From Clostridia bacterium (GTDB taxonomy: Bacteria > Bacillota > Clostridia > TANB77 > UBA1234): a DNA stretch of 64,000 nucleotides. The notes below the pieces were generated by a model. That model searched no databases and was not told where the DNA came from. It was given only the letters and a program-made list of their open reading frames with translations. The stretch spans positions 1-64,000 of the forward strand of contig JAFYBZ010000014.1 in assembly GCA_017539905.1 (NCBI GenBank), in the 5' to 3' direction. The translations under genes were made by a program, and so were the position numbers. Of the stretch, positions 40,101 through 47,430 are shown one piece after another. Each line of letters opens with the position of its first letter. Positions within the stretch are counted from its first letter, which is position 1.

Positions 40101-40776
40101 ATTCTGGTTTGTTGCCTGAAAGTCTAAAGCTATCAACTGTTTCAAGTCTCTTAATAATTTTAGCTTTCTTTTGGCCAGTAGCTTTTTCTAATTCTTTTCT
40201 TAAATCAGCTGCTAATTTTTCAACATCGATTTCAGAAAGTAATTCTTTAATAGCTTCTGCACCCATTCCAACTCTGAATGCATCTTCTCCATATTTCTCG
40301 ATTGCTTCTTTATATTCTTTTTCAGAGATAACTTGATATTTTAATAAATCAGTATCTCCTCCATCCATTACGATGTAACCTGCAAAGTATAAAACTTTTT
40401 CAAGAGCCTTAGGGCTAATATCTAACATTAATCCCATTCTAGATGGAATACCTTTGAAGTACCAAATGTGTGAAACTGGACAAGCAAGTTCGATGTGTCC
40501 CATTCTTTCACGTCTTACTTTTGCTTTAGTAACTTCAACACCGCATCTATCACAAATGATGCCCTTAAATCTTGCTCTCTTATATTTACCACAGTGACAT
40601 TCCCAGTCTTTTGTTGGCCCAAAAATTCTTTCGCAGAAAAGACCGTCTCTTTCTGGTTTTAATGTTCTATAGTTAATTGTTTCTGGCTTTTTAACTTCAC
40701 CTTTTGACCACTCTCTAATTTTTTCAGGTGAAGCAAGGCCTATTTTAATTCTATCAAAATATTCTAAATCAACCAT
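37195..40776 (-). CDS. rpoC: DNA-directed RNA polymerase subunit beta'
   Basis: A 1,193-residue beta' subunit. It has the N-terminal zinc finger ([20 protein letters not shown]), the catalytic [12 protein letters not shown] with three Mg-binding Asp, the trigger-loop region [16 protein letters not shown] and a second four-cysteine zinc site ([13 protein letters not shown]). There is no large lineage-specific insertion. GGGAGGATATTGAA precedes the ATG. It is the second gene of the rpoBC operon. Confidence 0.99.
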   Translation of the reverse strand: MVDLEYFDRIKIGLASPEKIREWSKGEVKKPETINYRTLKPERDGLFCERIFGPTKDWECHCGKYKRARFKGIICDRCGVEVTKAKVRRERMGHIELACPVSHIWYFKGIPSRMGLMLDISPKALEKVLYFAGYIVMDGGDTDLLKYQVISEKEYKEAIEKYGEDAFRVGMGAEAIKELLSEIDVEKLAADLRKELEKATGQKKAKIIKRLETVDSFRLSGNKPEWMIMDVLPVIPPDLRPMVQLDGGRFATSDVNDLYRRIINRNNRLKRLLELGAPEIIVRNEKRMLQEAVDSLIDNGRRGRPVTGPSNRSLKSLSDILKGKQGRFRQNLLGKRVDYSGRSVIVVGPELKMYQCGLPKEMAIELFKPFVMKELVERGLAHNIKNAKRMVERLRPEVWDCLEYVIKDHPVLLNRAPTLHRLGIQAFEPVLVEGRAIKLHPLVCKAFNADFDGDQMAVHLPLSPEAQAEARFLMLAANNILKPADGKPVTQPSQDMILGSYYLTVAYDGKKGEGMVFKDFEEAHMAYANHDIEMHSKIKVRVEKEVDGVKKHKLIDTTIGRIIFNEIIPQDLGYVDRTDPQTMFDLEVNFVVGSKNVGDIISRTIEKHDLSRTAQLLDDIKTLGYKYSTLAAITFSVADVVVPNTKPQLLKEADEKVDVITKQYRRGLLSDKERHDAVEKVWLSTTEQVGNDMIKCFTEENPIYIMATSGARGNIKQLRQVAGMRGLLADTSGKTVEIPIRSSFREGLDVLEYFISAHGARKGLVDTALRTADSGYLTRRLVDISQDIIVREEDCGTTEGIYVSEISDGNSVVESLKDRLYGRYTAEDVKNPLTGEIVVPVNTFINEDYIKQINDAGIKQVKIRTLLTCKAEKGVCCKCYGNDLAARGKDVNIGEAVGIIAAQSIGEPGTQLTMQTFHQGGIAGGDITQGLPRVEELFEARKPKGLAIISDINGTVKIEDTKRKREVIVSNDEGESKTYLIPFGSRLTVHEGDKLEAGDVITEGSIYPQDIMRIKGADGVERYIVSEVQKVYRSQGVDINDRHIEAIVRQMLRKVRVENAGDSSMLPGTLVDYNRFNRENEDLVAQGLRPAEGKRLLLGITKASLATDSFLSAASFQETTRVLTEAAIKGKVDPLLGLKENVIIGKLIPAGTGLLKYRQMQPYLADTDIATSTTIPEHVEFPDDYEIPGVVTK

Positions 40777-40797
40777 TTCAATATCCTCCCTTTCACC

Positions 40798-43700
40798 TTA
40801 ATCATTATAGTCGTCTTCTAGTAGATCTTCTTCTGAAGGATCTACATCTGCGAAGCTATCATCTAAGTAATCATCTTCAGATAATTCTTCATCATCTTCA
40901 TAATCATCATCTGATGTATCACCTACTATATCGCCACTGCCATCTTCAATAAGCATATCATCTAGTATTGCTCTAGATTTTCTTTCATTGCCTTTGAACA
41001 ATCCATCTGATGAAGTTTCTTCTTCATCTTCTAGATCTTCTTTAATTTCAATTTCTTTAGTTTCATCATTGTTGTACAACTTGATGTCTAATCCTAAAGA
41101 TTGTAATTCTTTTACTAATACTTTGAACGCTTCTGGAATACCAGGTTCTGGAATGTTCTCACCTTTAACGATTGCTTCGTAAGTCTTAACTCTTCCTACA
41201 ACATCATCTGATTTAACAGTAAGTATTTCTTGTAATGTGTATGCAGCACCATAAGCTTCCAAAGCCCAAACTTCCATTTCACCAAATCTCTGACCACCAA
41301 ACTGTGCTTTACCACCTAATGGTTGTTGAGTAACTAATGCATATGGTCCAGTAGAACGAGCGTGAATCTTATCATCAACTAAGTGGTGAAGTTTAAGCAT
41401 GTACATTACACCAACTGTAACTTCATTGTCGAATGGTTCACCTGTACGACCATCATATAAAATTGTTTTTCCGTTTTCTGGAATTCCTGCTTTCTTAAAT
41501 AACTCTTTGATGTCATCATCTTTAGCACCATCAAATACTGGTGTTGCAACATGAAGACCAAGAAGTTTTGCAGCATATCCTAAGTGAACTTCAAGCACCT
41601 GTCCAATGTTCATACGAGAAGGAACGCCTAGTGGGTTTAATACAATTTCAAGTGGTGTACCATCTGGTAAGAATGGCATATCTTCTTCTGGAAGAATTCT
41701 TGAAATAACACCCTTGTTACCATGACGTCCAGACATCTTATCACCAACAGATATCTTTCTCTTTTGAGCAATGTATACACGAATTACTTCGTTAACGCCT
41801 GTTCCTAATTCATCTGAATTTTCTTTAGTGAATATCTTAACATCAACGATAGTACCATATTCACCATGTGGACATCTTAAAGAAGTATCTCTAACTTCTC
41901 TTGCTTTTTCACCAAAGATTGCACGAAGTAATCTTTCTTCTGCTGTAAGTTCTGTTTCTCCTTTTGGAGTAACTTTACCTACTAAGATATCTCCGCTTCT
42001 TACTTCAGCACCAATTCTGATAATACCTCTATCATCCAAATCTTTAAGTGCATCTTCACCAACGTTTGGAATATCACGAGTAATATCTTCTGGTCCTAAT
42101 TTTGTATCTCTACATTCACAATCATATTCTGAAATGTGAATAGATGTTAATACGTCTTCTTTAACTAATCTTTCGTTGATAAGAATAGCATCCTCGTAGT
42201 TGTATCCTTCCCAGTTCATGAAACCGATAAGAATGTTTTTACCAAGTGCTAATTCACCTTGGTCTGTTGAAGGACCATCAGCGATTGTTTGATTAGCTTT
42301 AATTTTTTCACCTACTCTAACGATAGGTTTTTGATTTATACATGTACCAGAGTTAGAACGTTTAAACTTGATTAAGTTGTATTTATCTACTCCAGTCTTT
42401 GTTTGAATTTCAATTACGTCTGCATTTACTTTAGTAACAACACCTGCATTTTCTGCAACAACGCAAACGCCTGAATCTTTAGCAGCTCTAAATTCCATAC
42501 CAGTACCAACTAATGGACGGTCTGTTCTAATTAGAGGAACAGCTTGACGTTGCATGTTTGATCCCATTAGCGCACGTCTAGCATCATCTGACTCTAAGAA
42601 TGGAATTAATCCTGCAGCAACTGAAACTAATTGACGTGGAGATACATCCATAAGGTCAACCATCTCAGGATCAACTTCCATAAGGTCTGCTTTATATCTT
42701 ACTTTAACTTTTGCATTTTGGAATTTACCACTTGCAGTTAAAGGTTCATTTGCTTGGGCAATAATGAAATCATCTTCTTCTGCAGCAGTGAAATATTTAA
42801 TCTCACCTGTAACTTTGTGAGTTTTCTTATCTACTATTCTGTATGGTGTTTCAACAAAACCATATTTGTTGATAATAGCATAAGCAGAAAGTGAACAGAT
42901 AAGACCGATGTTAGGACCTTCTGGGCTTTCAATAGGACATAGTCTTCCATAGTGAGAATAGTGAATATCTCTAACTTCGAAAGATGCTCTTTCTCTTGAT
43001 AAACCACCAGGACCTAATGCAGAAATTCTTCTCTTATGAGTAAGCTCTGTTAATGGGTTGTTTTGATCCATGAATTGTGATAATTGAGAGCTTCCAAAGA
43101 ATTCTCTGATTGCAGATACAATTGGTTTAATGTTAATTAAACTTTGTGGTGTAACCGAATCAAGATCTTGTACAGCCATTCTTTCACGTACAACTTTTTC
43201 AAGACGAGTGATACCAATTCTAACTTGGTTTTGTAATAATTCACCAACGCATCTAACACGTCTGTTTGATAAGTGGTCGATATCATCTGTATGCCCAATA
43301 CCAAAGTCTAAGTTGTTAAGATAGTTTAATGCACCAATAATATCTTCGTTAGTAATATGATTTGGTAATAGTTTGTCATAGTTTTCTTCAAGAGCTTTAT
43401 ATAAGTCTTTGTCATCTGTGTTATCTAAGATTTCTTTTAAAACTCTATAGTTAACTCTTTCTTCTATTCCAAGTGAAGCAGCATCTACATCAACAAATGA
43501 ATTAATCCATACTGTTCCATTACCTACTACTTTAACAAGCTTATCTTCAATTTTTAACGTAACTGAATTAATACCAGCTTCTTGAATTTCATAAGCTTTT
43601 TCTTTAGAAATCTTTTCGTCTTTATTAACTAAGATTTCTCCTGTTTCTGGATTAACAATTTTTTCTGCAGAAACTCTCTCTGCGATTCTCTTCTCTAAAG

Positions 43701-44532
43701 CTAATTTATCGTTGTACTTATAACGACCAACTTTAGTTAAATCGTAACGACGTGGATCATAGAATAGTCCACTAAATAAATTTGTAGCTGCCTCGATTGA
43801 AGGCATTTCACCTGGACGAAGTCTTCTATAAATTTCGATTAATGCTTCATCTTGTGATTTGATTGTGTCTTTTGCTAATGTTGCGTTGATTCTATCATCA
43901 TCACCAAATACATTTAAAATATCTGAGTCTGATGAAAGACCAATTGCTCTTAGCATAAGTGTAACTGGAACTTTACGAGCTTTATCAATACGAATGTAGT
44001 AAATATCGTTTGAATCTGTTTCAAGCTCTAACCACGCACCACGGTTTGGCATAATAGTACCAGCGTATAACTTCTTACCTAGCTTGTCATAGCTACGCTC
44101 GTAATAACATCCTGGAGAACGAACTAATTGTGATACAACAACTCTTTCTGCTCCATTGATTACGAAAGTACCATAGTCTGTCATAACTGGAAAATCACCC
44201 ATAAAGATTTCTTGCTCTTTAACTTCTCCAGTTTCACGATTGATAAGTCTTACCTTAACCATCAAACGAGTAGCGTATGTAGTATTTCTAGCTTTTGCTT
44301 CTTCAATAGAATACTTAGTCTCCTCATTAAAATGATAGTCAACAAAATCAAGTACAAGCTTTCCAGAATAATCAGTTATTGGAAAGCACTCGTTAAATAC
44401 TTCCTTAAGGCCTTCCTTAACGAACCAATTATACGAGTCTTTTTGTACTTGAATAAGGTTTGGCATGTCGACAACTTCTTCAAGTTTGCCGAATGTCATT
44501 CTACTTGTCTTTTCGTTCTTTACTTCTTGCAT
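40798..44532 (-). CDS. rpoB: DNA-directed RNA polymerase subunit beta
   Basis: A 1,244-residue beta subunit. The rifampicin region reads [20 protein letters not shown], all drug-contact positions being wild type in appearance. The [10 protein letters not shown] and [18 protein letters not shown] motifs are intact. The end is an unusually long acidic tail of about 60 residues ([18 protein letters not shown]). The chosen ATG has GAGGTGAT upstream; a TTG one codon earlier is possible. It is not preceded by rplL and has its own promoter. Confidence 0.99.
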   Translation of the reverse strand: MQEVKNEKTSRMTFGKLEEVVDMPNLIQVQKDSYNWFVKEGLKEVFNECFPITDYSGKLVLDFVDYHFNEETKYSIEEAKARNTTYATRLMVKVRLINRETGEVKEQEIFMGDFPVMTDYGTFVINGAERVVVSQLVRSPGCYYERSYDKLGKKLYAGTIMPNRGAWLELETDSNDIYYIRIDKARKVPVTLMLRAIGLSSDSDILNVFGDDDRINATLAKDTIKSQDEALIEIYRRLRPGEMPSIEAATNLFSGLFYDPRRYDLTKVGRYKYNDKLALEKRIAERVSAEKIVNPETGEILVNKDEKISKEKAYEIQEAGINSVTLKIEDKLVKVVGNGTVWINSFVDVDAASLGIEERVNYRVLKEILDNTDDKDLYKALEENYDKLLPNHITNEDIIGALNYLNNLDFGIGHTDDIDHLSNRRVRCVGELLQNQVRIGITRLEKVVRERMAVQDLDSVTPQSLINIKPIVSAIREFFGSSQLSQFMDQNNPLTELTHKRRISALGPGGLSRERASFEVRDIHYSHYGRLCPIESPEGPNIGLICSLSAYAIINKYGFVETPYRIVDKKTHKVTGEIKYFTAAEEDDFIIAQANEPLTASGKFQNAKVKVRYKADLMEVDPEMVDLMDVSPRQLVSVAAGLIPFLESDDARRALMGSNMQRQAVPLIRTDRPLVGTGMEFRAAKDSGVCVVAENAGVVTKVNADVIEIQTKTGVDKYNLIKFKRSNSGTCINQKPIVRVGEKIKANQTIADGPSTDQGELALGKNILIGFMNWEGYNYEDAILINERLVKEDVLTSIHISEYDCECRDTKLGPEDITRDIPNVGEDALKDLDDRGIIRIGAEVRSGDILVGKVTPKGETELTAEERLLRAIFGEKAREVRDTSLRCPHGEYGTIVDVKIFTKENSDELGTGVNEVIRVYIAQKRKISVGDKMSGRHGNKGVISRILPEEDMPFLPDGTPLEIVLNPLGVPSRMNIGQVLEVHLGYAAKLLGLHVATPVFDGAKDDDIKELFKKAGIPENGKTILYDGRTGEPFDNEVTVGVMYMLKLHHLVDDKIHARSTGPYALVTQQPLGGKAQFGGQRFGEMEVWALEAYGAAYTLQEILTVKSDDVVGRVKTYEAIVKGENIPEPGIPEAFKVLVKELQSLGLDIKLYNNDETKEIEIKEDLEDEEETSSDGLFKGNERKSRAILDDMLIEDGSGDIVGDTSDDDYEDDEELSEDDYLDDSFADVDPSEEDLLEDDYND

Positions 44533-44535
44533 CAA

Positions 44536-44822
44536 ATTTAATCACCTCAAGTATAAATTTTTGAAAAATTGTAATACACTTAAGCTTTTACTCGTAAGAT
44601 TTTATACCCCGCTCACATCAGGACGTTCAAGATGCTCTTAAATTACGAATTACAAGACTTTCGCTATATTAAATTGTCTTATGTATTGGGATAAAAGGCG
44701 CAAAATACCCCTACCCCAAAATATCTCTACAATTCTACCAAAAAGAGGTTTCTAGGTCAAGAATTTTATTACATTTTTGTAACATTTATTGACAAATTTT
44801 TTGGCTTTGTTTTTTGAATGAT
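44536..44822 (-). promoter_or_regulatory. rpoB promoter and folded leader of about 190 nt
   Basis: On the minus strand TTGACC (44760-44755) and TAGAAT (44737-44732) are 17 nt apart. The leader can form a long stem: ATTACAA/TTGTAAT (44649-44655 with 44569-44575) and GCT-TTAA/TTAAGC (44634-44641 with 44580-44585). This encloses an arm with the only G+C-rich segment (near 44610-44625). The stem ends close to the ribosome binding site, so it could affect translation. No protein gene is present. Confidence 0.65.
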
Positions 44823-44906
44823 TTTTTGAGATGGATTTTGGGGACACTTACTTTTTTCCAAGAAAAGTTGGAAAAAAGTAAGTGTCCCCAAAATCCATCT
44901 CAAAAA
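44823..44906. repeat. 39-bp perfect palindrome, GTAAGTGTCCC family, copy 3
   Basis: Positions 44823-44861 pair without a mismatch with 44868-44906 around a 6-nt GAAAAG loop. Each arm contains GGGGACACTTAC (or its complement) and an outer GAGATGG/CCATCTC. It lies between the divergent rpoB and 44986 promoters. Perfection over 39 bp indicates recent arrival or active maintenance. Confidence 0.92.
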
Positions 44907-44920
44907 CATCTCAAATTCGC

Positions 44921-44949
44921 TTGACATAAGGCCTTGGCGGTTATATAAT
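44921..44949 (+). promoter_or_regulatory. promoter of the FtsH-like gene (TTGACA-17-TATAAT)
   Basis: Perfect TTGACA (44921-44926) and perfect TATAAT (44944-44949), 17 nt apart. GGCG and CGCC flank the -10 (44937-44954), giving an imperfect palindrome that could be an operator. The leader is short (about 30 nt) and unstructured, unlike those of the other solitary genes. Confidence 0.92.
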
Positions 44950-44985
44950 CACGCCGTAAAAAACTTTTGAAGTGGAGGTGCTAAA

Positions 44986-46410
44986 ATGGCTAATTCGCGG
45001 AATTCTAGTACTAGTAAAAAGAAAGAATATACAATTGACCAAGTAAAGAAAAAACTCCGGCCCAAAATTCTTATGCCTGAAGATAACGACAACTTTTTTA
45101 AAAACATTATTGGTAATAAGGATATTGTTGAGCAGTTAACAGAGATTGTTGCCCTGCTCAATTCTGGAAGTGAGATTGAAATCTTGGGAGTGCCCTATCA
45201 CCCCTCTTTCGTAATGTTGGGAATGCAAGGTGTCGGTAAAACCCTCACTACTTTTGCTTTTGCAAAAGAAATGAATTTGCCTATCATTGCTATCAACTGC
45301 GAAAGAATCGTTCAGGACTACTCCGAAGAAATGTTTGAAGGCATCATCAAGCTCGTTCGTTCTGTTGGAAAATGCGTTGTAATGTTCAAAGAAATTCAGT
45401 TTTTTGCAAATATGAAAACTGAAGACAGCATTTCAATTTACAATATGATTCTTGATGTTAAAGAAGCCTTCCCTGAATCTTTCTTCTTTGTTTCTGCATC
45501 AGTTACTACTACTTATCCTGCCTACTTCATGGGAGAAGAAGGATTTGATACGATGATTTCTTTCAATCCTCCTGGCCCTGAAGATCGTGAAGCTTTAATT
45601 CGGAAGTTTTTGGAAGAACTCCCCTATGTCGAAAACCTTGATATTCCAAAGCTTGCCCGTGATTTCTTTGGCTTCTCTGGTGGAGATATCAAATGCCTCT
45701 TGAAAAAAGCTTTTATTCAGGCAATGGTTGAAGAACAAGAGGAGCTTACATACGAAATTATTAACCAAACAATGTATTCAGATATGTTCGGTAAAAAAAT
45801 AAGCAAGATGTCCGAGAAAGAACTTCACTTCACTGCTTATCATGAAGCTGGACATGTAATTGCAGGTTACTATGCTCTTCCTGATTACAAGGTTAGTAAA
45901 GTCGAGGTTGCATATCGCTCCTACTCTTTAGGCATTACTGATCCTGAAGTTGATGAAAAGAAACTTTCTACTACTAAGGAAGATTTGAAAGGTGAGATCA
46001 TCCATAGCTTAGGTGGTAAATGTGCTGAACAGATTATTTTTGGCACAAGTACATCCGGAGTCATGCAGGATCTCCAGCAGGCCACTGCACTGGCTGATGG
46101 ATATGTTTGCAAATTCGGTATGGATGAAACCTTCGGTCCGGTATATGTTGATGATGATGAGTACTTCTCTGATGCTTTAAAATCTATTGCAGATATTAAA
46201 GTACAAGAGCTTATGATTTCTCTTGAACGTAAAACAACTGATATTCTTCGTGAGCACAAAGATACTCTCATCAATTTGGCTGAAACCCTTGCAAAGAAAG
46301 AAACTCTTTACAAAGATGAAATTATCCAAATTCTAGAAGGTTCCAAAAAAGAATCTAAAAAGACAGCAAAACCTAAGAATCCGCCCAAAAAAGCTAAGAA
46401 TCCCTCCTAA
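44986..46410 (+). CDS. Soluble FtsH-like AAA/M41 metalloprotease with degenerate ATPase
   Basis: A 474-residue protein, shorter than FtsH because both N-terminal transmembrane helices are missing. The AAA domain (about 35-240) has Walker A GMQGVGKT (79-86). The Walker B region is VVMFKEIQFF, where FtsH has Asp-Glu, so the Mg-binding Asp is Lys135. The FtsH second-region arginines are also absent (EEGFDTMISF). The M41 domain looks active: HEAGH at 286-290 and the third zinc ligand Asp362 (TSGVMQDLQQAT). The C-terminus is basic (KKTAKPKNPPKKAKNPS). GGAGGTG precedes the ATG. Solitary plus-strand gene with codon use richer in G+C than rpoB beside it. Confidence 0.88.
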   Translation: MANSRNSSTSKKKEYTIDQVKKKLRPKILMPEDNDNFFKNIIGNKDIVEQLTEIVALLNSGSEIEILGVPYHPSFVMLGMQGVGKTLTTFAFAKEMNLPIIAINCERIVQDYSEEMFEGIIKLVRSVGKCVVMFKEIQFFANMKTEDSISIYNMILDVKEAFPESFFFVSASVTTTYPAYFMGEEGFDTMISFNPPGPEDREALIRKFLEELPYVENLDIPKLARDFFGFSGGDIKCLLKKAFIQAMVEEQEELTYEIINQTMYSDMFGKKISKMSEKELHFTAYHEAGHVIAGYYALPDYKVSKVEVAYRSYSLGITDPEVDEKKLSTTKEDLKGEIIHSLGGKCAEQIIFGTSTSGVMQDLQQATALADGYVCKFGMDETFGPVYVDDDEYFSDALKSIADIKVQELMISLERKTTDILREHKDTLINLAETLAKKETLYKDEIIQILEGSKKESKKTAKPKNPPKKAKNPS

Positions 46411-46436
46411 AAAAGAAATGACTTTAAAAAACGACC

Positions 46437-46464
46437 ATCGCTCGATAATTCGGGCGATTTTTTT
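46437..46464 (+). terminator. terminator of the FtsH-like gene
   Basis: ATCGCTCG (46437-46444) pairs with CGGGCGAT (46451-46458) including one G-U, followed by T7. Confidence 0.9.
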
Positions 46465-46515
46465 ATTTTCTTTCTTACGGAAGTACTTGATACATGACTT
46501 TATGTAATATAATTA

Positions 46516-46544
46516 TGTAAAATTATGCTCTTTTATGCTATAAT
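46516..46544 (+). promoter_or_regulatory. promoter of the gene at 46653 (extended -10)
   Basis: A perfect TATAAT (46539-46544) with TG one base upstream; the -35 at 17 nt is a poor TGTAAA. The spacer begins ATTATG, as do the spacers of the promoters before 50954 and 52480. Confidence 0.7.
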
Positions 46545-46550
46545 AATGGT

Positions 46551-46652
46551 ATATCATACCCTTATTGTGGGATTCATTTTTTTGCATCCCACGCTAGTGG
46601 GAACGCATAAATTCTCACAATGAGGAACAAAAAAATACTATTATGAACAAAA
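46551..46652 (+). promoter_or_regulatory. structured 5' leader of the gene at 46653
   Basis: A 13-bp helix (46560-46572 with 46613-46625, two G-U pairs) encloses a hairpin TCCCAC-GCTA-GTGGGA (46587-46602). That hairpin is extended by TGC/GCA after a small internal loop. The C-A-C-G-Y-T-A-G-T-G apical hairpin recurs in the leader of the gene at 50954. A 27-nt single-stranded stretch then leads to the GGAAGG ribosome binding site. Confidence 0.65.
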
Positions 46653-47339
46653 GTGAAAGGAAGGTATCTAAAAATGAAGAGGTTTGTATTCATCATCACT
46701 GCTATCGTTCTCGTTGTTATGTCCGCCATCGCTTTTGCTGACGAGGAATTCCTCGTACCGAAATACAATGGCAAGTTCGTTGGAATTACCATCAACCAGT
46801 ATGGAAACCCAACCAATGGTAAAGGCATCGTATACAAGAAAGACATTAACCGGAAGGTAAAAAAGGCCATCAATAACGCTGTGATTAGTCAGTCAAAGTC
46901 CTCTGAGGACAATGTTGAGTTCGCAGCCGAATTAATGACAAAGCAGAAGTTCACAAACATCCAGTTTTTAACCAGCACTTTTTCTACCTTGGAGGAAGCC
47001 TTCTATGCTTCTATGCTCTCTTCTCAGCCCGGCTACTATGGTCTTATGATTTTTGACCAGAAAGCCAGAAAAGAAGTCTCGCTTGATGTTGTTTTCGTCC
47101 TGCCTAACGGCAAGCATTCTCTCTACATGGCAATTGGCCATTGTGGAGATACATACGGGCTTGTCCGTACTTTGGATGAAAATCAGCTGAAATCAGCTTT
47201 TGCAAGTGGCAAAAAGTCAGCGCAAGCGCGTGCTGAACGTGAAGCCGCTGAAGAAGCTGCAGCTACACAGCCGCCTTATGAGCCGACAGTTGAGGAAGTC
47301 ACTGCGGCCGGTGGCATTATTGTTACATCAGCGTGGTAA
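46653..47339 (+). CDS. Secreted protein of unknown function, solitary GC-richer gene
   Basis: A 228-residue protein with a classical signal peptide (MKRFVFIITAIVLVVMSAIAFA, cleavage before DEE). The mature part has a mixed alpha/beta domain (about 23-180) with the segment STFSTLEEAFYASMLSS and a single Cys in IGHCGDTYG. An Ala/Glu-rich helix and a Pro/Thr end follow. I recognise no family. GGAAGG precedes the ATG. It lies on the plus strand between the FtsH-like gene and a convergent SLH protein gene, with its own promoter and terminator. Its signal peptide start MKRF is shared with the gene at 50954. Confidence 0.82.
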   Translation: MKGRYLKMKRFVFIITAIVLVVMSAIAFADEEFLVPKYNGKFVGITINQYGNPTNGKGIVYKKDINRKVKKAINNAVISQSKSSEDNVEFAAELMTKQKFTNIQFLTSTFSTLEEAFYASMLSSQPGYYGLMIFDQKARKEVSLDVVFVLPNGKHSLYMAIGHCGDTYGLVRTLDENQLKSAFASGKKSAQARAEREAAEEAAATQPPYEPTVEEVTAAGGIIVTSAW

Positions 47340-47357
47340 GAGTATTGTTTCCTCACT

Positions 47358-47383
47358 CCCGCGAGCGTGCTCGCGGGTTTTTT
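47358..47383 (+). terminator. terminator of the gene at 46653
   Basis: CCCGCGAGC (47358-47366) pairs perfectly with GCTCGCGGG (47369-47377), followed by T6. Confidence 0.93.
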
Positions 47384-47390
47384 ATATAAA

Positions 47391-47420
47391 AAAAGATGTA
47401 AGCGAATGCTTACATCTTTT
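47391..47420 (-). terminator. terminator of the SLH protein gene at 47431
   Basis: AAAAGATGTAAGC (47391-47403) pairs with GCTTACATCTTTT (47408-47420), with A/T runs on both sides. Confidence 0.92.
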
Positions 47421-47430
47421 TATTTAAAGT

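Noticed and set aside
40798-44532. Rifampicin-resistance changes in rpoB.
   Set aside because: The resistance-determining region reads as the usual susceptible sequence.
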